Below, one piece after another: positions 43,038-52,835 of a DNA stretch of 64,000 bases (the stretch's first letter is position 1; each line of letters starts with the position of its first letter). This DNA is from Saccharomycodes ludwigii. Lineage: Eukaryota > Ascomycota > Saccharomycetes > Saccharomycodales > Saccharomycodaceae. Below the pieces are notes generated by a model, which was given only the letters and a program-made list of their open reading frames with translations, was not told where the DNA came from and did no database searches. The position numbers and the translations under genes are program-made. The stretch covers positions 2,624,001 through 2,688,000 of the forward strand of contig NC_060200.1 in assembly GCF_020623625.1 (NCBI RefSeq), in the 5' to 3' direction.

Positions 43038-45170
43038 ATGTCCTCTGAAACTTATGAATTTCAAGCTGAAATTACTCAATTGATGAGTTTAATCATCAAT
43101 ACTGTTTACTCTAATAAAGAAATTTTCTTAAGAGAGTTAATTTCTAATGCTTCTGATGCTTTGGACAAGATTAGATATCAGTCTTTGTCTGACCCAAAAG
43201 TTTTGGAAACGGAACCAGAACTATTCATCAGAATTACTCCATATCCAGAACAAAAAGTTTTAGAAATCAGAGATTCAGGTATTGGTATGACCAAGGCTGA
43301 ATTGATCAACAACTTGGGTACTATTGCCAAGTCTGGTACTAAGGCCTTTATGGAAGCTTTATCTGCTGGTGCAGATGTTTCTATGATTGGTCAGTTTGGT
43401 GTTGGTTTCTATTCTTTATTTTTGGTTGCTGACAGAGTCCAAGTTATTTCTAAACATAACGATGATGAACAATACATTTGGGAATCTAACGCAGGTGGTT
43501 CCTTTACAATTAGTTTAGATACCGAAGGTGAAAAGATTGGTAGAGGTACCGTCTTGAGATTATTTTTGAAAGATGATCAATTAGAATACTTGGAAGAAAA
43601 GAAGATTAAGGAAGTTGTCAAACGTCACTCTGAATTTGTTGCTTACCCAATTCAACTGGTTGTTACCAAAGAAGTTGAAAAGGAAGTTCCTGCTGAAGAA
43701 GACGAAAAGAAGGATACTGAAGAGGAAGAAAAGAAGGAGGAAGAAGAAGATGACAAGAAACCAAAATTAGAGGAAGTTGATGAAGAAGAAGAAGAAAAGA
43801 AAGAGAAAGAACCAAAAAAGATCAAGGAAGAGGTTAAGGAGTTGGAAGTTTTGAACAAAACCAAACCATTGTGGACCAGAAACCCAAGCGAAGTTACTCA
43901 AGAAGAGTACAATGCTTTTTACAAATCCATTTCTAATGACTGGCAAGACCCATTGGCCGTCAAACATTTCTCTGTTGAGGGTCAATTAGAATTCAAAGCT
44001 ATTTTATTCATTCCAAAGAAGGCTCCATTTGATTTGTTTGAATCCAAGAAGAAGAAGACCAACATTAAGTTATATGTTCGTCGTGTTTTTATTACTGATG
44101 AAGCCGATGAATTAATCCCTGAATGGTTGAGCTTTGTCAGAGGTGTTGTTGACTCCGAAGACTTGCCATTGAACTTGTCCAGAGAAATGTTGCAACAAAA
44201 CAAGATCATGAAGGTTATCAGAAAGAACATTGTCAAGAAGTTGATTGAGACTTTCAATGAAATTGCGGAAGATGCTGAGCAATTCAAGACCTTTTATGAA
44301 GCTTTCTCCAAGAATATCAAGTTAGGTATTCATGAAGATACTCAAAACAGATCTGCTTTGTCTAAGTTGTTACGTTACAATTCTACTAAATCCATTGATG
44401 AAATGACTTCTTTGACTGATTACGTTACAAGAATGCCAGAACATCAAAAGAATATTTACTATATTACTGGTGAATCTTTGAAGGCTGTTGAAAAATCACC
44501 ATTTTTAGATGCTTTGAAGGCTAAGAACTTTGAAGTTTTGTTTTTGGTTGATCCAATTGATGAATATGCTTTCACTCAATTGAAGGAATTTGACGGTAAA
44601 AAATTGGTTGATATCACCAAGGACTTCGAGTTAGAAGAAACCGATGAAGAAAAGGCCGAAAGAGAAAAGGAAACTAAGGAATTTGAACCATTGACCAAAG
44701 CTTTGAAAGAAATCTTGGGCGAAAAGGTTGAAAAAGTTATTGTTTCTTATAAACTAATTGATGCACCAGCTGCTATTAGAACCGCCCAATTCGGTTGGTC
44801 CGCTAACATGGAAAGAATTATGAAGGCACAAGCTTTAAGAGACACTACTATGTCTTCTTACATGTCCTCCAAGAAGATTTTTGAAATTTCTCCAAAGTCT
44901 CCAATTATTAAGGAATTGAGAAAGAGAGTTGAAGACGGTGGCGCTGAAGATAAGACTGTTAAGGATTTGACCAACTTGTTGTTTGAAACTTCATTGTTAA
45001 CATCTGGTTTTACATTGGAAGAACCAACTACCTTTGCAAACAGAATTAACAGATTAATTTCCTTAGGTTTGAACCTTGATGAAGAAGAAGAAGAAAAATT
45101 CGAACAAGCTGCTACTGAAGCTCCAATTGAAGAAGTTAATGCTGAAACAGAAATGGAAGAAGTTGATTGA
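43038..45170 (+). CDS. HSP82: Hsp90 cytosolic chaperone
   Basis: A 710-residue Hsp90 (yeast Hsp82 is 709). Seen: N-terminal GHKL ATPase domain with [44 protein letters not shown] and GQFGVGFYS; a highly acidic/lysine linker about residues 212-258; the middle domain with [20 protein letters not shown] (catalytic arginine region); and the C-terminal dimer domain ending in MEEVD, the docking site for TPR co-chaperones. It is the single counterpart of HSP82 (YPL240C) and HSC82 (YMR186W). Codon use is strongly biased (TTG leucine, AGA arginine), as for a highly expressed gene. Two heat-shock elements upstream imply Hsf1 control. Confidence 0.98.
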   Translation: MSSETYEFQAEITQLMSLIINTVYSNKEIFLRELISNASDALDKIRYQSLSDPKVLETEPELFIRITPYPEQKVLEIRDSGIGMTKAELINNLGTIAKSGTKAFMEALSAGADVSMIGQFGVGFYSLFLVADRVQVISKHNDDEQYIWESNAGGSFTISLDTEGEKIGRGTVLRLFLKDDQLEYLEEKKIKEVVKRHSEFVAYPIQLVVTKEVEKEVPAEEDEKKDTEEEEKKEEEEDDKKPKLEEVDEEEEEKKEKEPKKIKEEVKELEVLNKTKPLWTRNPSEVTQEEYNAFYKSISNDWQDPLAVKHFSVEGQLEFKAILFIPKKAPFDLFESKKKKTNIKLYVRRVFITDEADELIPEWLSFVRGVVDSEDLPLNLSREMLQQNKIMKVIRKNIVKKLIETFNEIAEDAEQFKTFYEAFSKNIKLGIHEDTQNRSALSKLLRYNSTKSIDEMTSLTDYVTRMPEHQKNIYYITGESLKAVEKSPFLDALKAKNFEVLFLVDPIDEYAFTQLKEFDGKKLVDITKDFELEETDEEKAEREKETKEFEPLTKALKEILGEKVEKVIVSYKLIDAPAAIRTAQFGWSANMERIMKAQALRDTTMSSYMSSKKIFEISPKSPIIKELRKRVEDGGAEDKTVKDLTNLLFETSLLTSGFTLEEPTTFANRINRLISLGLNLDEEEEEKFEQAATEAPIEEVNAETEMEEVD

Positions 45171-45542
45171 TTTGATTCGATTGTTTTCATGTATTTATAA
45201 CAAAATTTTTCCTTTTTTTTTTTTTTTTTTTTCCCCTGTTTTATAAAGGTTTATATGTGGTATTTTTCTTATACAGTTTTGTCGATGTATTTAGTTGCAT
45301 TTCTTCATATTATGTAAATTTCTTTTAATTTATTTTGATGTCTACTTTTTTTTTTTTTTTTTCTTTTTTTTTTGTTTCATTAGTTTTTCTTTTTTTGTTT
45401 TTTTTTTTTTTTAATTTTTTTTCTTAAATCTCTCTTTTTACCTTATCCTTTATTCTAATTTTCAACTATTTATTATCATATGGCCATAAAGAGATCATGG
45501 AATATGCATCTATATATATTATTAACATAAGTGTTCGTAACA
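45171..45542. other. Spacer between HSP82 and CIN2
   Basis: 372 bp, T-rich with several runs of 14 or more T, probably the HSP82 3' end and CIN2 promoter. Nothing else seen. Confidence 0.6.
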
Positions 45543-46346
45543 ATGGAGGATGATATTGTTGGACACCTAAATAGTTATAAAAAGGAATTGACATTTTTAA
45601 TCAATGATCCAGACAAGAAGATAGCGGCAATAACTAAGTTTCAAGAGTTTAAAAAGTATTTTGCCCTGAATAAAGATGAATTGACAACTTATCATTTGGA
45701 ATTATATCGAAAATTCATAGATAATATGACCAAAATCTTAAACAAAGATCCAAGAACTGAAAATGTTTTGAATACCTCTTGTTCTTTAAAATTTCCAGGT
45801 TTTAAAGGGACCAAAATTGTCACTGGTAATAAACAACTAGTAAAATCAATTTCAACTTTAAATGCAACTACAAATCCTGCGGTACATGGTGTAATGAAAG
45901 ACAAGAAAATACAATTAAGTGATAAATTATTGGAGAATTTGAACGGTTGTACAGTATATGTCGATTCTTCCAATCCGCCTACTAAACCTATTATTATCAA
46001 AAATGCAAAAAATTGTATTCTAAACTTGGATAAACTTGGATCATTGCAAAGTAGCATTTATCTGGAAAATATTATTGACTCTAGAATTAAAATAAATCTA
46101 GAATCTAATCAATATATACAGATTCGTTTCCATAAACTTTCGCGTTGTGGAATACAAATTTCTAGACGGACTTTACAACCAGACTTAAACAAGATCAATG
46201 TTATCTTAGAAGATTGTTGTAATTTGCTTTTTGATTTTGCTAATAAACAGTGTCTAGAGATTCAAGATTTTAATGACATTTTAAACGAGGGTAAAAATTA
46301 TGATTTTGTAAATAACCCGTATGCACATTTTCGCACTCACGGATAA
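45543..46346 (+). CDS. CIN2: Cin2, tubulin-folding cofactor C
   Basis: A 267-residue protein (yeast Cin2 is 268). In yeast it acts as GTPase-activating protein for Cin4 in beta-tubulin folding. Seen: an N-terminal helical part (residues 1-70), then a beta-helix TBCC domain about 135-240 with repeated strand patterns NCILNLDKLGSLQSSIYLENI and SNQYIQIRFHKLSRCGIQISRR; the arginine near residue 195 in QIRFH sits at the place of the family's catalytic arginine. The true start is ATG at 45543. Yeast CIN2 has an intron near its 5' end; none is needed here. Synteny: YPL241C. Confidence 0.92.
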   Translation: MEDDIVGHLNSYKKELTFLINDPDKKIAAITKFQEFKKYFALNKDELTTYHLELYRKFIDNMTKILNKDPRTENVLNTSCSLKFPGFKGTKIVTGNKQLVKSISTLNATTNPAVHGVMKDKKIQLSDKLLENLNGCTVYVDSSNPPTKPIIIKNAKNCILNLDKLGSLQSSIYLENIIDSRIKINLESNQYIQIRFHKLSRCGIQISRRTLQPDLNKINVILEDCCNLLFDFANKQCLEIQDFNDILNEGKNYDFVNNPYAHFRTHG

Positions 46347-46370
46347 AACGGTTGGTATTCTTTTTTCCCC

Positions 46371-46411
<41 letters not shown>

Positions 46412-46782
46412 ATTATATGAATCATTGCTATTCCTTTTTAGGAAATGTTTGTTTATTTGTTTACATTTTCTATATTAGGAAAATTGTAAACAAGATGAAT
46501 CTTTTTTTTTTTTTTTTTTTATTTATTTATATGTATAATTATATTTCATTGCTACTGTATTGCTCAGTTTTGAATTATTAAAAAAATAGTATATTAATAT
46601 AGTTTCATTAGTCAAGCAAACAAAAGGAGCTTCTAACTTTTGAAACTTTGTTTATTTTATTTTCTAATATTTTTTTATTCTTCATCAAATTATCTTTTCT
46701 TTTCTAAGCTAGATAAATCATCTTTTATTCCTAGTGTAATTCAACATAAACTTTAGCATAAATCAAAACAAAAATAAACAGA
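46347..46782. other. Spacer between CIN2 and IQG1
   Basis: 436 bp with two long T runs (about 46377-46410 and 46503-46520). Same-strand neighbours; holds the IQG1 promoter. Nothing else seen. Confidence 0.6.
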
Positions 46783-49700
46783 ATGCCTGTTACAGATATG
46801 GGTTCTCCATTAAAAGGTAGTTCCTTTAAAGAACAGTATTTACAACAATTGAAGGAAAATGGCGAAAGTTTAGAACCATTGAAACCACGCTCATCTTCCA
46901 GGATCAATTCAGAAAATAATTCTCAAAAGATTAATAAGGTAAAATCAAAGTTTTTAGAAAATAATACCACACCAAAGATTAATAAAATAAAATCCAGCTT
47001 TTTAGATGAGAATGAGTCTGAGAACAATTCAAAAAGCAATTCCGAAAACTCCAAGTTGGTCAACTCGCCTTTAAAAGATAATATTTTTTTACAAAACGAT
47101 AAGGGGAAGTCACCAGATAGGTTTGTTTCTCCAAAAGCCAAGCCATTAAAAGAGTTTAGAAATCCTGAAAAATCATCATATTTAAAATTCACTGGCGGCG
47201 TTAGCGATAATAAATCTTCAGAAACAGTCAATAATGCTTCAAAAAACTTAACTAAATCGCCAAAAACTTTGACCCAGTCTAAATTTTCATATCAAAAACT
47301 AAACGGTAATATTTCGAAAGAAACAAAATTAGTGAATGACAAAATTGCTAAAATGGAATCACCATTTAAAAATAATAATAGTTCTGCAAAAGAAACATCA
47401 GCTAACACGAGTATCCTCGCTAAAAAGGAAGCCCTATTTAAAAAAGATACTCTTACTGAAAAAGAAGGTCTATTAAAAAAAGATACTATAGCCAACAAAG
47501 AAATTCCATTGAAAAAAAATACCATTACAAACAAAAAGAATACTTTCAATAATAGTACCGGTATTAAAGAAAACCAAACCACCAATCGAGACGCCATTGC
47601 TACAGACGAATCTCTAATAAACAAGGCAACTAATAGTGCTACTACAAGTTCCCATACTGAAAGCAAAACTTTTGATGCCAGCAAATTGAGTAAATTGGAA
47701 TTGAAATACTATGAGTTTCTGTGCAGGGTGAGCGAAGCAAAAACATGGATTGAAGAAATTACTGGCGATACTTTGCCCGCAGTAATTGACATATTATCAA
47801 AAAACAGTCTACGCGATGGTGTAGCTTTGGCAAAATTAGCACAAAAGATTAATCCTCAATTGGTCCATACTGTTCATCCGGCTACTATCAAATTTAAATT
47901 TAAATTAATGGAAAACATTCAAAATTTTTTGTTGCTAGTTGATGTTGCTCGTGTTCCAGATGTCCTAAGATTTGAAACAACAGATTTGTACGACGGTAAG
48001 AATATTCCCAAAGTGTTTGAAACTTTACACGCATTGGCCTATGTTTTACACAAAAAATGGCCCAATAAGGTTCCTGCCATGAAAAATGTTTCTGGTATTG
48101 AAAGTTTTAGCTCTGATGAAATTAGAAGATGCAAAATAAACTTTCCTAATATACGTAGTTTTGATTTTTTTGCTAATGACGTTAATACTACTATTCCAAA
48201 CAGCGGTACACTCAATACACCGGAAGGATTAATTAATGATTTTGATAAACCAGAATCTGTTGCAACAAATAGAGACAATCTTTCGAGCAATAGGTTTAGT
48301 GGGAATATTTTAGAAGACGGAGAAAAACAGTTTTTAAATCATGATGAAGAAGCTGAAAGTAGTGATGAAAATTACAGTAGAATACCACGTAATAATAAAA
48401 AATCCACTAAAAAAAGTGCTGGTTTCTCGAAAAATAAATACAAGACCAATAATGATGATATTGCCAACGAAGAAGAAGAGTCGGAAGAAGAAAAAGAAGA
48501 GGAAGTAGTAATAGTAGAAGAAGAGGGAATGAAGAAAAAGAGGGACGAAAGTGAAGAAGAGGAAGAAGAGGAAGAGGAGATTATAACCAAGATTATTAGA
48601 AAGAAAGTGAAAAAAGAACCCAAAATTATTAAAAAAAAAACAATAATAAAGAAAATTATAAAAGAAGAGGAGTCTGATGAAGAAGAGGAGTCTGGTGAAG
48701 AAAATGAAGAACCAGTAAATATGATTGAGGTTGGTACCGATCCAGCTCAGAATATCGAATATAATGAAGAAGATGATTCTATTGCTAATGATGGTTTATC
48801 TTCTGTCAAACATACTTCTCCAAAATATGCAGAAAATACAACATCAACAAAAAATCCATTTATTTCGCCTCATAGAAGAAATTATGACTACTACGACATA
48901 CCAATCTCCCCCTCTAAACATTCTCCATATAAACCACGTAAACGTTTTGAACGTGCCCCCATAAAAGATATAAGTACTATTCCAAGTTTACAGTATTACA
49001 CGCCAAGAAAGGATATCTCATATTATTCTCCAACTCTAAATAGACGTTTATCTACTAGAAGAAGGATAAGGGAAGTGGAGGTGCCTTCTTTTACCACTAC
49101 ATCTTCCTATGAATATCCTGAGCGTGACTTTTTTTTGGAAAGACCACACACATACCTGCAGTCCAGGATTTCTCCAAACAAGGCAAAGAGAATGACAGAA
49201 TTAGAATTTCTAGATACTTTATGTGAAATTCAAGCCTTGTGCAGAGGTTCAAATCTTAGATACATTATTTATGATATAGATTCCAAGATGGAACTGTGTA
49301 TCCCACAAATCTTAAATACACAATCTAGAATCAGAGGTTTTATAACCAGAAAAAAAATGGGTTTGAAAGATCGTGCCATTAAGTTTGAGGAATTTGGTCC
49401 ATTGGTTGACCTTCAAGCAAAGATTCGTGCTTATAGAATTCGGGATGATATGGACAAACTACTATTTCGAGTTATGAAACATCAACTTACTGTTGAGTCT
49501 ATTCAGTCTTATATTAGAGCTTCTAAACTTAGAAGGGGGGTAAAGACACAGGCAAATAATATTGACCGCAATTTACCTGCAATTAACTTGTTGCAAAGCA
49601 TTTACCGAGGTGTTAAGGTAAGAGATAAGGTAATTGAAGATGTTACTAATATTAGAGTATACGAAGACTCTATTGCTAGATTACAAAGTATCGTCAGAGG

Positions 49701-52518
49701 CACACTCTATAGAAGAACTTCAAACGTTCAAAAGTACTTCACTGACAATAATACTTCCAATATGGAAATAGTTTTGAGGGTTCAATCTTATATTCGTGCT
49801 GCCAAAAAAAGAGACGATATATATGCTTTAAATGATGCATTGATTAATTTTGATTCCAAGTTAGATTGGTTTGCTGCTTACATTCAAGGTGGTTTTGCTA
49901 GAAGAAAAGTTTTTAAAGTTGTGAGAAAATCACACAGCACTATGGAAAGCATACAATTATTGCAAGCCAATGTTCGGGGTGTATTAACCAGATACACTTT
50001 GGATGTGTTGAATGAAATATTACACAATGAACCTTTAGATTTATTAAAGGCAATTTGTAGGGGTAGTTTAGTAAGACAAGCCCTAAGGGATATGGATGCC
50101 TATTATAGGAAACACAAAAGAGAAATTATTAAAATTCAAAGCAAGTTTAGAGCATATACAATGAAGATGGCTTACCACGAAATTATGTCCTTTGCTAATC
50201 CAAGTTTATGGGCAGTTCGTAAGTTTGCATTTTTATTGAACGGTGTACAGCCAACATTTGAAACTCAAGACGCTTTAGAACATTCCAAAGAGCTAATCGA
50301 TAAGGAAAATGTGGACATTAGTAAATTGGAGCACAAGCTACGAAAATTAGTTCAAAAGATGAATTTGCTAAATGATAATAACTTGAAAGTCAGCGACACG
50401 CCCTATATTGATATACAAAAGATCTTGAATTCTTCGGGAAACTCGGTAAGTGATGAATCTGGCATTGAGATCGATCTATTCGAAAAGATTTTTTACTTGT
50501 TACAAGTTGATCCGTTTTATTTTAGACTATTATTTACCACCAATAAGAATAAGATTTTGAAGTACTTGTCATTAATTTATTTTAAAAGAGATGGCTCGAT
50601 GGGACATCGTGAAAATACTTTGTATGTCAAATTAGTGTCTGAAATGTTAATGGTTGATATTGATAGTAGAGCTGAGATTGAAGACTTTTTATGTGACGAA
50701 AGGAATACTGATTCATGGAAATTGTTGTTGCATGTTTATTTGGTTAGTCAAAAGAAGACAATCATGAAACAATTATTTGCTGATGTAGTAAGCAGCATTG
50801 ACTCGGTAAATGTTGATTTTGAAAGTGATCCAAGTATAATTTACTGTAAATTACACCCAACTTCCAGTAGGTTGCCAGCAGAAACTGCTGTTGAGGATGA
50901 CGCAACCAAGGCCAGATACGTTGCAAATATGGGTACTTTATGGTCTTTTATTGATAGAATTCATAGGATTTTGAGTATGCATATAGCTGAATTACCAATT
51001 GAGGTTTTATATTTGTGCACAAAGGCCTATGTAACTGTTGCTGGCAAAAGTAGTGATGAATTGGATGCTTTGGAAGCCATATCTAAGATTATTATTGGCT
51101 CTTTTGTAAATGATTTTCTAGTAAATTGCTCAGATTATGGTGTTGAGATATCGCATGGTCAGGAAACAATGGGGAAACTGAAAATTTTATGCGAATCTTT
51201 AAATGTGGTATTTTCATTGAGAAAGTTTAAACACTTTTATTCCCCATTAAATCAATATGTTGCTGAAGTTAATAAAGATATTGCAGAAACCTTACAAAGC
51301 TTACAAATCCCTCCCAAGTATGAGGAATATATGGAATCGTTGGTTTATCGTGATATGAACAATGGCAATAGACCGGTGTTGGTTATTAACGCCAAATACT
51401 TGGATGAAATATATCATTTCTTGAGCGAAAACATCGAGATCTTCCCACAAGACGATCCTATGGTTCGCTTAGTTGATGATTTAGCTGAAAAGGAAACGGT
51501 ACGGAACAAATTTGGAAAGGGACAAGTGGTTACTTTAGAGTTAAATCCCTCTGCTTATAAATTGAGTGATGTTGATGATAGAGGCAAAGCTATGTATAAC
51601 GATGTAATGTGGGGGTTAATTTACATGCTACAAGTATTTACAAGCAAAGCCACTAATGTTTTGGAAGTTTTAACGTTACCAGGTAATGATACTCAAGAGG
51701 AACTTAAGTTTAAAAAATTACTGCAACAATATCCATCTATTAGGGAAAATTCTGTCTTTAAAGATTTACCATCTAATAGTTATTTTGATTTGAAGATGTA
51801 TATTTCAGAAAAAACGTTAGAGCTGGACACAATGGGTTTCATTGACAGGGCTGGTAATTTTCAATGTTTACTAAATGACATTGCCAACACAATTAAGTGC
51901 CACGTTTATGTTAAAACTAGGAATTTAAAAGAAATTGATGTTGCTAATACCACAATTAAAGAATTAAAACAAAAGCGTACTACTCTGGAAAAAAATTATA
52001 AATCTTTAAATGAAGTTATCCATCAATCGTTGGATTGCATCCAATCTTCCAATGATTATAGTCCAAAGAAAAAGAAGGCGCATGGACTAGGTGGAAAATT
52101 GAAGAAAATGTACAGCAAAGTTAATCATAAACAAGTGTCGGAAGCAGATTGTGCTCATTATAAATTCAGTACAAGGCAATTATTTGAAAAGGGTGTTTTG
52201 ATTGATATTATCGGGGAGAAATTGGGTAGTTTGCCGATGAATTATTTTGGTAATAGTGGACCTAAATTTCCGGATGTTGATTTTATAATTTCAACAGCCA
52301 ATGGTAAACAATTTATCATTGAAATGGTAGACAGTAGAAAGGGAGTAAATAGAACAGGCCATACTTCTGATAAATTTAATTTTAATACACTATTAGATTC
52401 ACAACTCGAAGAAGGGAATAAAAAACTCAAATTAATTGGGGGGAAAGTTATTTTTAATAGTAAGAACTTATTTAACTTGGTTATTCAGTATTTTTATACA
52501 ATTGACAACACATTTTAA
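46783..52518 (+). CDS. IQG1: Iqg1, IQGAP scaffold of the cytokinetic ring
   Basis: A 1911-residue protein, about 400 longer than yeast Iqg1 (1495). Iqg1 recruits actin to the bud-neck ring through myosin light chain Mlc1. Seen in order: a disordered N terminus (1-300) with many SP sites and degenerate 12-residue lysine/threonine repeats about 209-250; a calponin-homology actin-binding domain about 302-430; an extended acidic and lysine-rich linker about 525-650; roughly ten IQ motifs about 815-1130 (for example LQSRIRGFITRKK, IQSYIRASKLRR); a RasGAP-related domain about 1220-1620 lacking sign of catalytic role; and a RasGAP C-terminal domain about 1770-1900. Extra length is in the N terminus and linker. 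Synteny: YPL242W/C place next to CIN2. Confidence 0.95.
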   Translation: MPVTDMGSPLKGSSFKEQYLQQLKENGESLEPLKPRSSSRINSENNSQKINKVKSKFLENNTTPKINKIKSSFLDENESENNSKSNSENSKLVNSPLKDNIFLQNDKGKSPDRFVSPKAKPLKEFRNPEKSSYLKFTGGVSDNKSSETVNNASKNLTKSPKTLTQSKFSYQKLNGNISKETKLVNDKIAKMESPFKNNNSSAKETSANTSILAKKEALFKKDTLTEKEGLLKKDTIANKEIPLKKNTITNKKNTFNNSTGIKENQTTNRDAIATDESLINKATNSATTSSHTESKTFDASKLSKLELKYYEFLCRVSEAKTWIEEITGDTLPAVIDILSKNSLRDGVALAKLAQKINPQLVHTVHPATIKFKFKLMENIQNFLLLVDVARVPDVLRFETTDLYDGKNIPKVFETLHALAYVLHKKWPNKVPAMKNVSGIESFSSDEIRRCKINFPNIRSFDFFANDVNTTIPNSGTLNTPEGLINDFDKPESVATNRDNLSSNRFSGNILEDGEKQFLNHDEEAESSDENYSRIPRNNKKSTKKSAGFSKNKYKTNNDDIANEEEESEEEKEEEVVIVEEEGMKKKRDESEEEEEEEEEIITKIIRKKVKKEPKIIKKKTIIKKIIKEEESDEEEESGEENEEPVNMIEVGTDPAQNIEYNEEDDSIANDGLSSVKHTSPKYAENTTSTKNPFISPHRRNYDYYDIPISPSKHSPYKPRKRFERAPIKDISTIPSLQYYTPRKDISYYSPTLNRRLSTRRRIREVEVPSFTTTSSYEYPERDFFLERPHTYLQSRISPNKAKRMTELEFLDTLCEIQALCRGSNLRYIIYDIDSKMELCIPQILNTQSRIRGFITRKKMGLKDRAIKFEEFGPLVDLQAKIRAYRIRDDMDKLLFRVMKHQLTVESIQSYIRASKLRRGVKTQANNIDRNLPAINLLQSIYRGVKVRDKVIEDVTNIRVYEDSIARLQSIVRGTLYRRTSNVQKYFTDNNTSNMEIVLRVQSYIRAAKKRDDIYALNDALINFDSKLDWFAAYIQGGFARRKVFKVVRKSHSTMESIQLLQANVRGVLTRYTLDVLNEILHNEPLDLLKAICRGSLVRQALRDMDAYYRKHKREIIKIQSKFRAYTMKMAYHEIMSFANPSLWAVRKFAFLLNGVQPTFETQDALEHSKELIDKENVDISKLEHKLRKLVQKMNLLNDNNLKVSDTPYIDIQKILNSSGNSVSDESGIEIDLFEKIFYLLQVDPFYFRLLFTTNKNKILKYLSLIYFKRDGSMGHRENTLYVKLVSEMLMVDIDSRAEIEDFLCDERNTDSWKLLLHVYLVSQKKTIMKQLFADVVSSIDSVNVDFESDPSIIYCKLHPTSSRLPAETAVEDDATKARYVANMGTLWSFIDRIHRILSMHIAELPIEVLYLCTKAYVTVAGKSSDELDALEAISKIIIGSFVNDFLVNCSDYGVEISHGQETMGKLKILCESLNVVFSLRKFKHFYSPLNQYVAEVNKDIAETLQSLQIPPKYEEYMESLVYRDMNNGNRPVLVINAKYLDEIYHFLSENIEIFPQDDPMVRLVDDLAEKETVRNKFGKGQVVTLELNPSAYKLSDVDDRGKAMYNDVMWGLIYMLQVFTSKATNVLEVLTLPGNDTQEELKFKKLLQQYPSIRENSVFKDLPSNSYFDLKMYISEKTLELDTMGFIDRAGNFQCLLNDIANTIKCHVYVKTRNLKEIDVANTTIKELKQKRTTLEKNYKSLNEVIHQSLDCIQSSNDYSPKKKKAHGLGGKLKKMYSKVNHKQVSEADCAHYKFSTRQLFEKGVLIDIIGEKLGSLPMNYFGNSGPKFPDVDFIISTANGKQFIIEMVDSRKGVNRTGHTSDKFNFNTLLDSQLEEGNKKLKLIGGKVIFNSKNLFNLVIQYFYTIDNTF

Positions 52519-52835
52519 GACACTGTTATTGATATTTATTACTATTCCCTTTTTTTTGTTTATTTATTTAATCATTTTCTTTTCTTTTTTTTTTTTCGTT
52601 TATAACAATGATGTACTTTTACATAAAATATTAAACAAGCATTTGTATTATTAAATTAGAGTATATATTTACAAGTTGAATATTCTGATAATGCGTATTT
52701 TTCTCCCCGCTTATATATAAAAATTTTTATCAGACAAAAATTAATATTTAAGAACTAGGTAATGACAATGGTATATATACATACAAGTAAAGACCCATAG
52801 GTAGAAAAAAAAAAAAAAAACAAAAAAGAACAACG
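52519..52835. other. Convergent spacer IQG1 / RING-CH gene
   Basis: 317 bp with T-rich 5' part and an A tract near 52805-52820. 3' ends of both genes. Nothing else seen. Confidence 0.6.
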
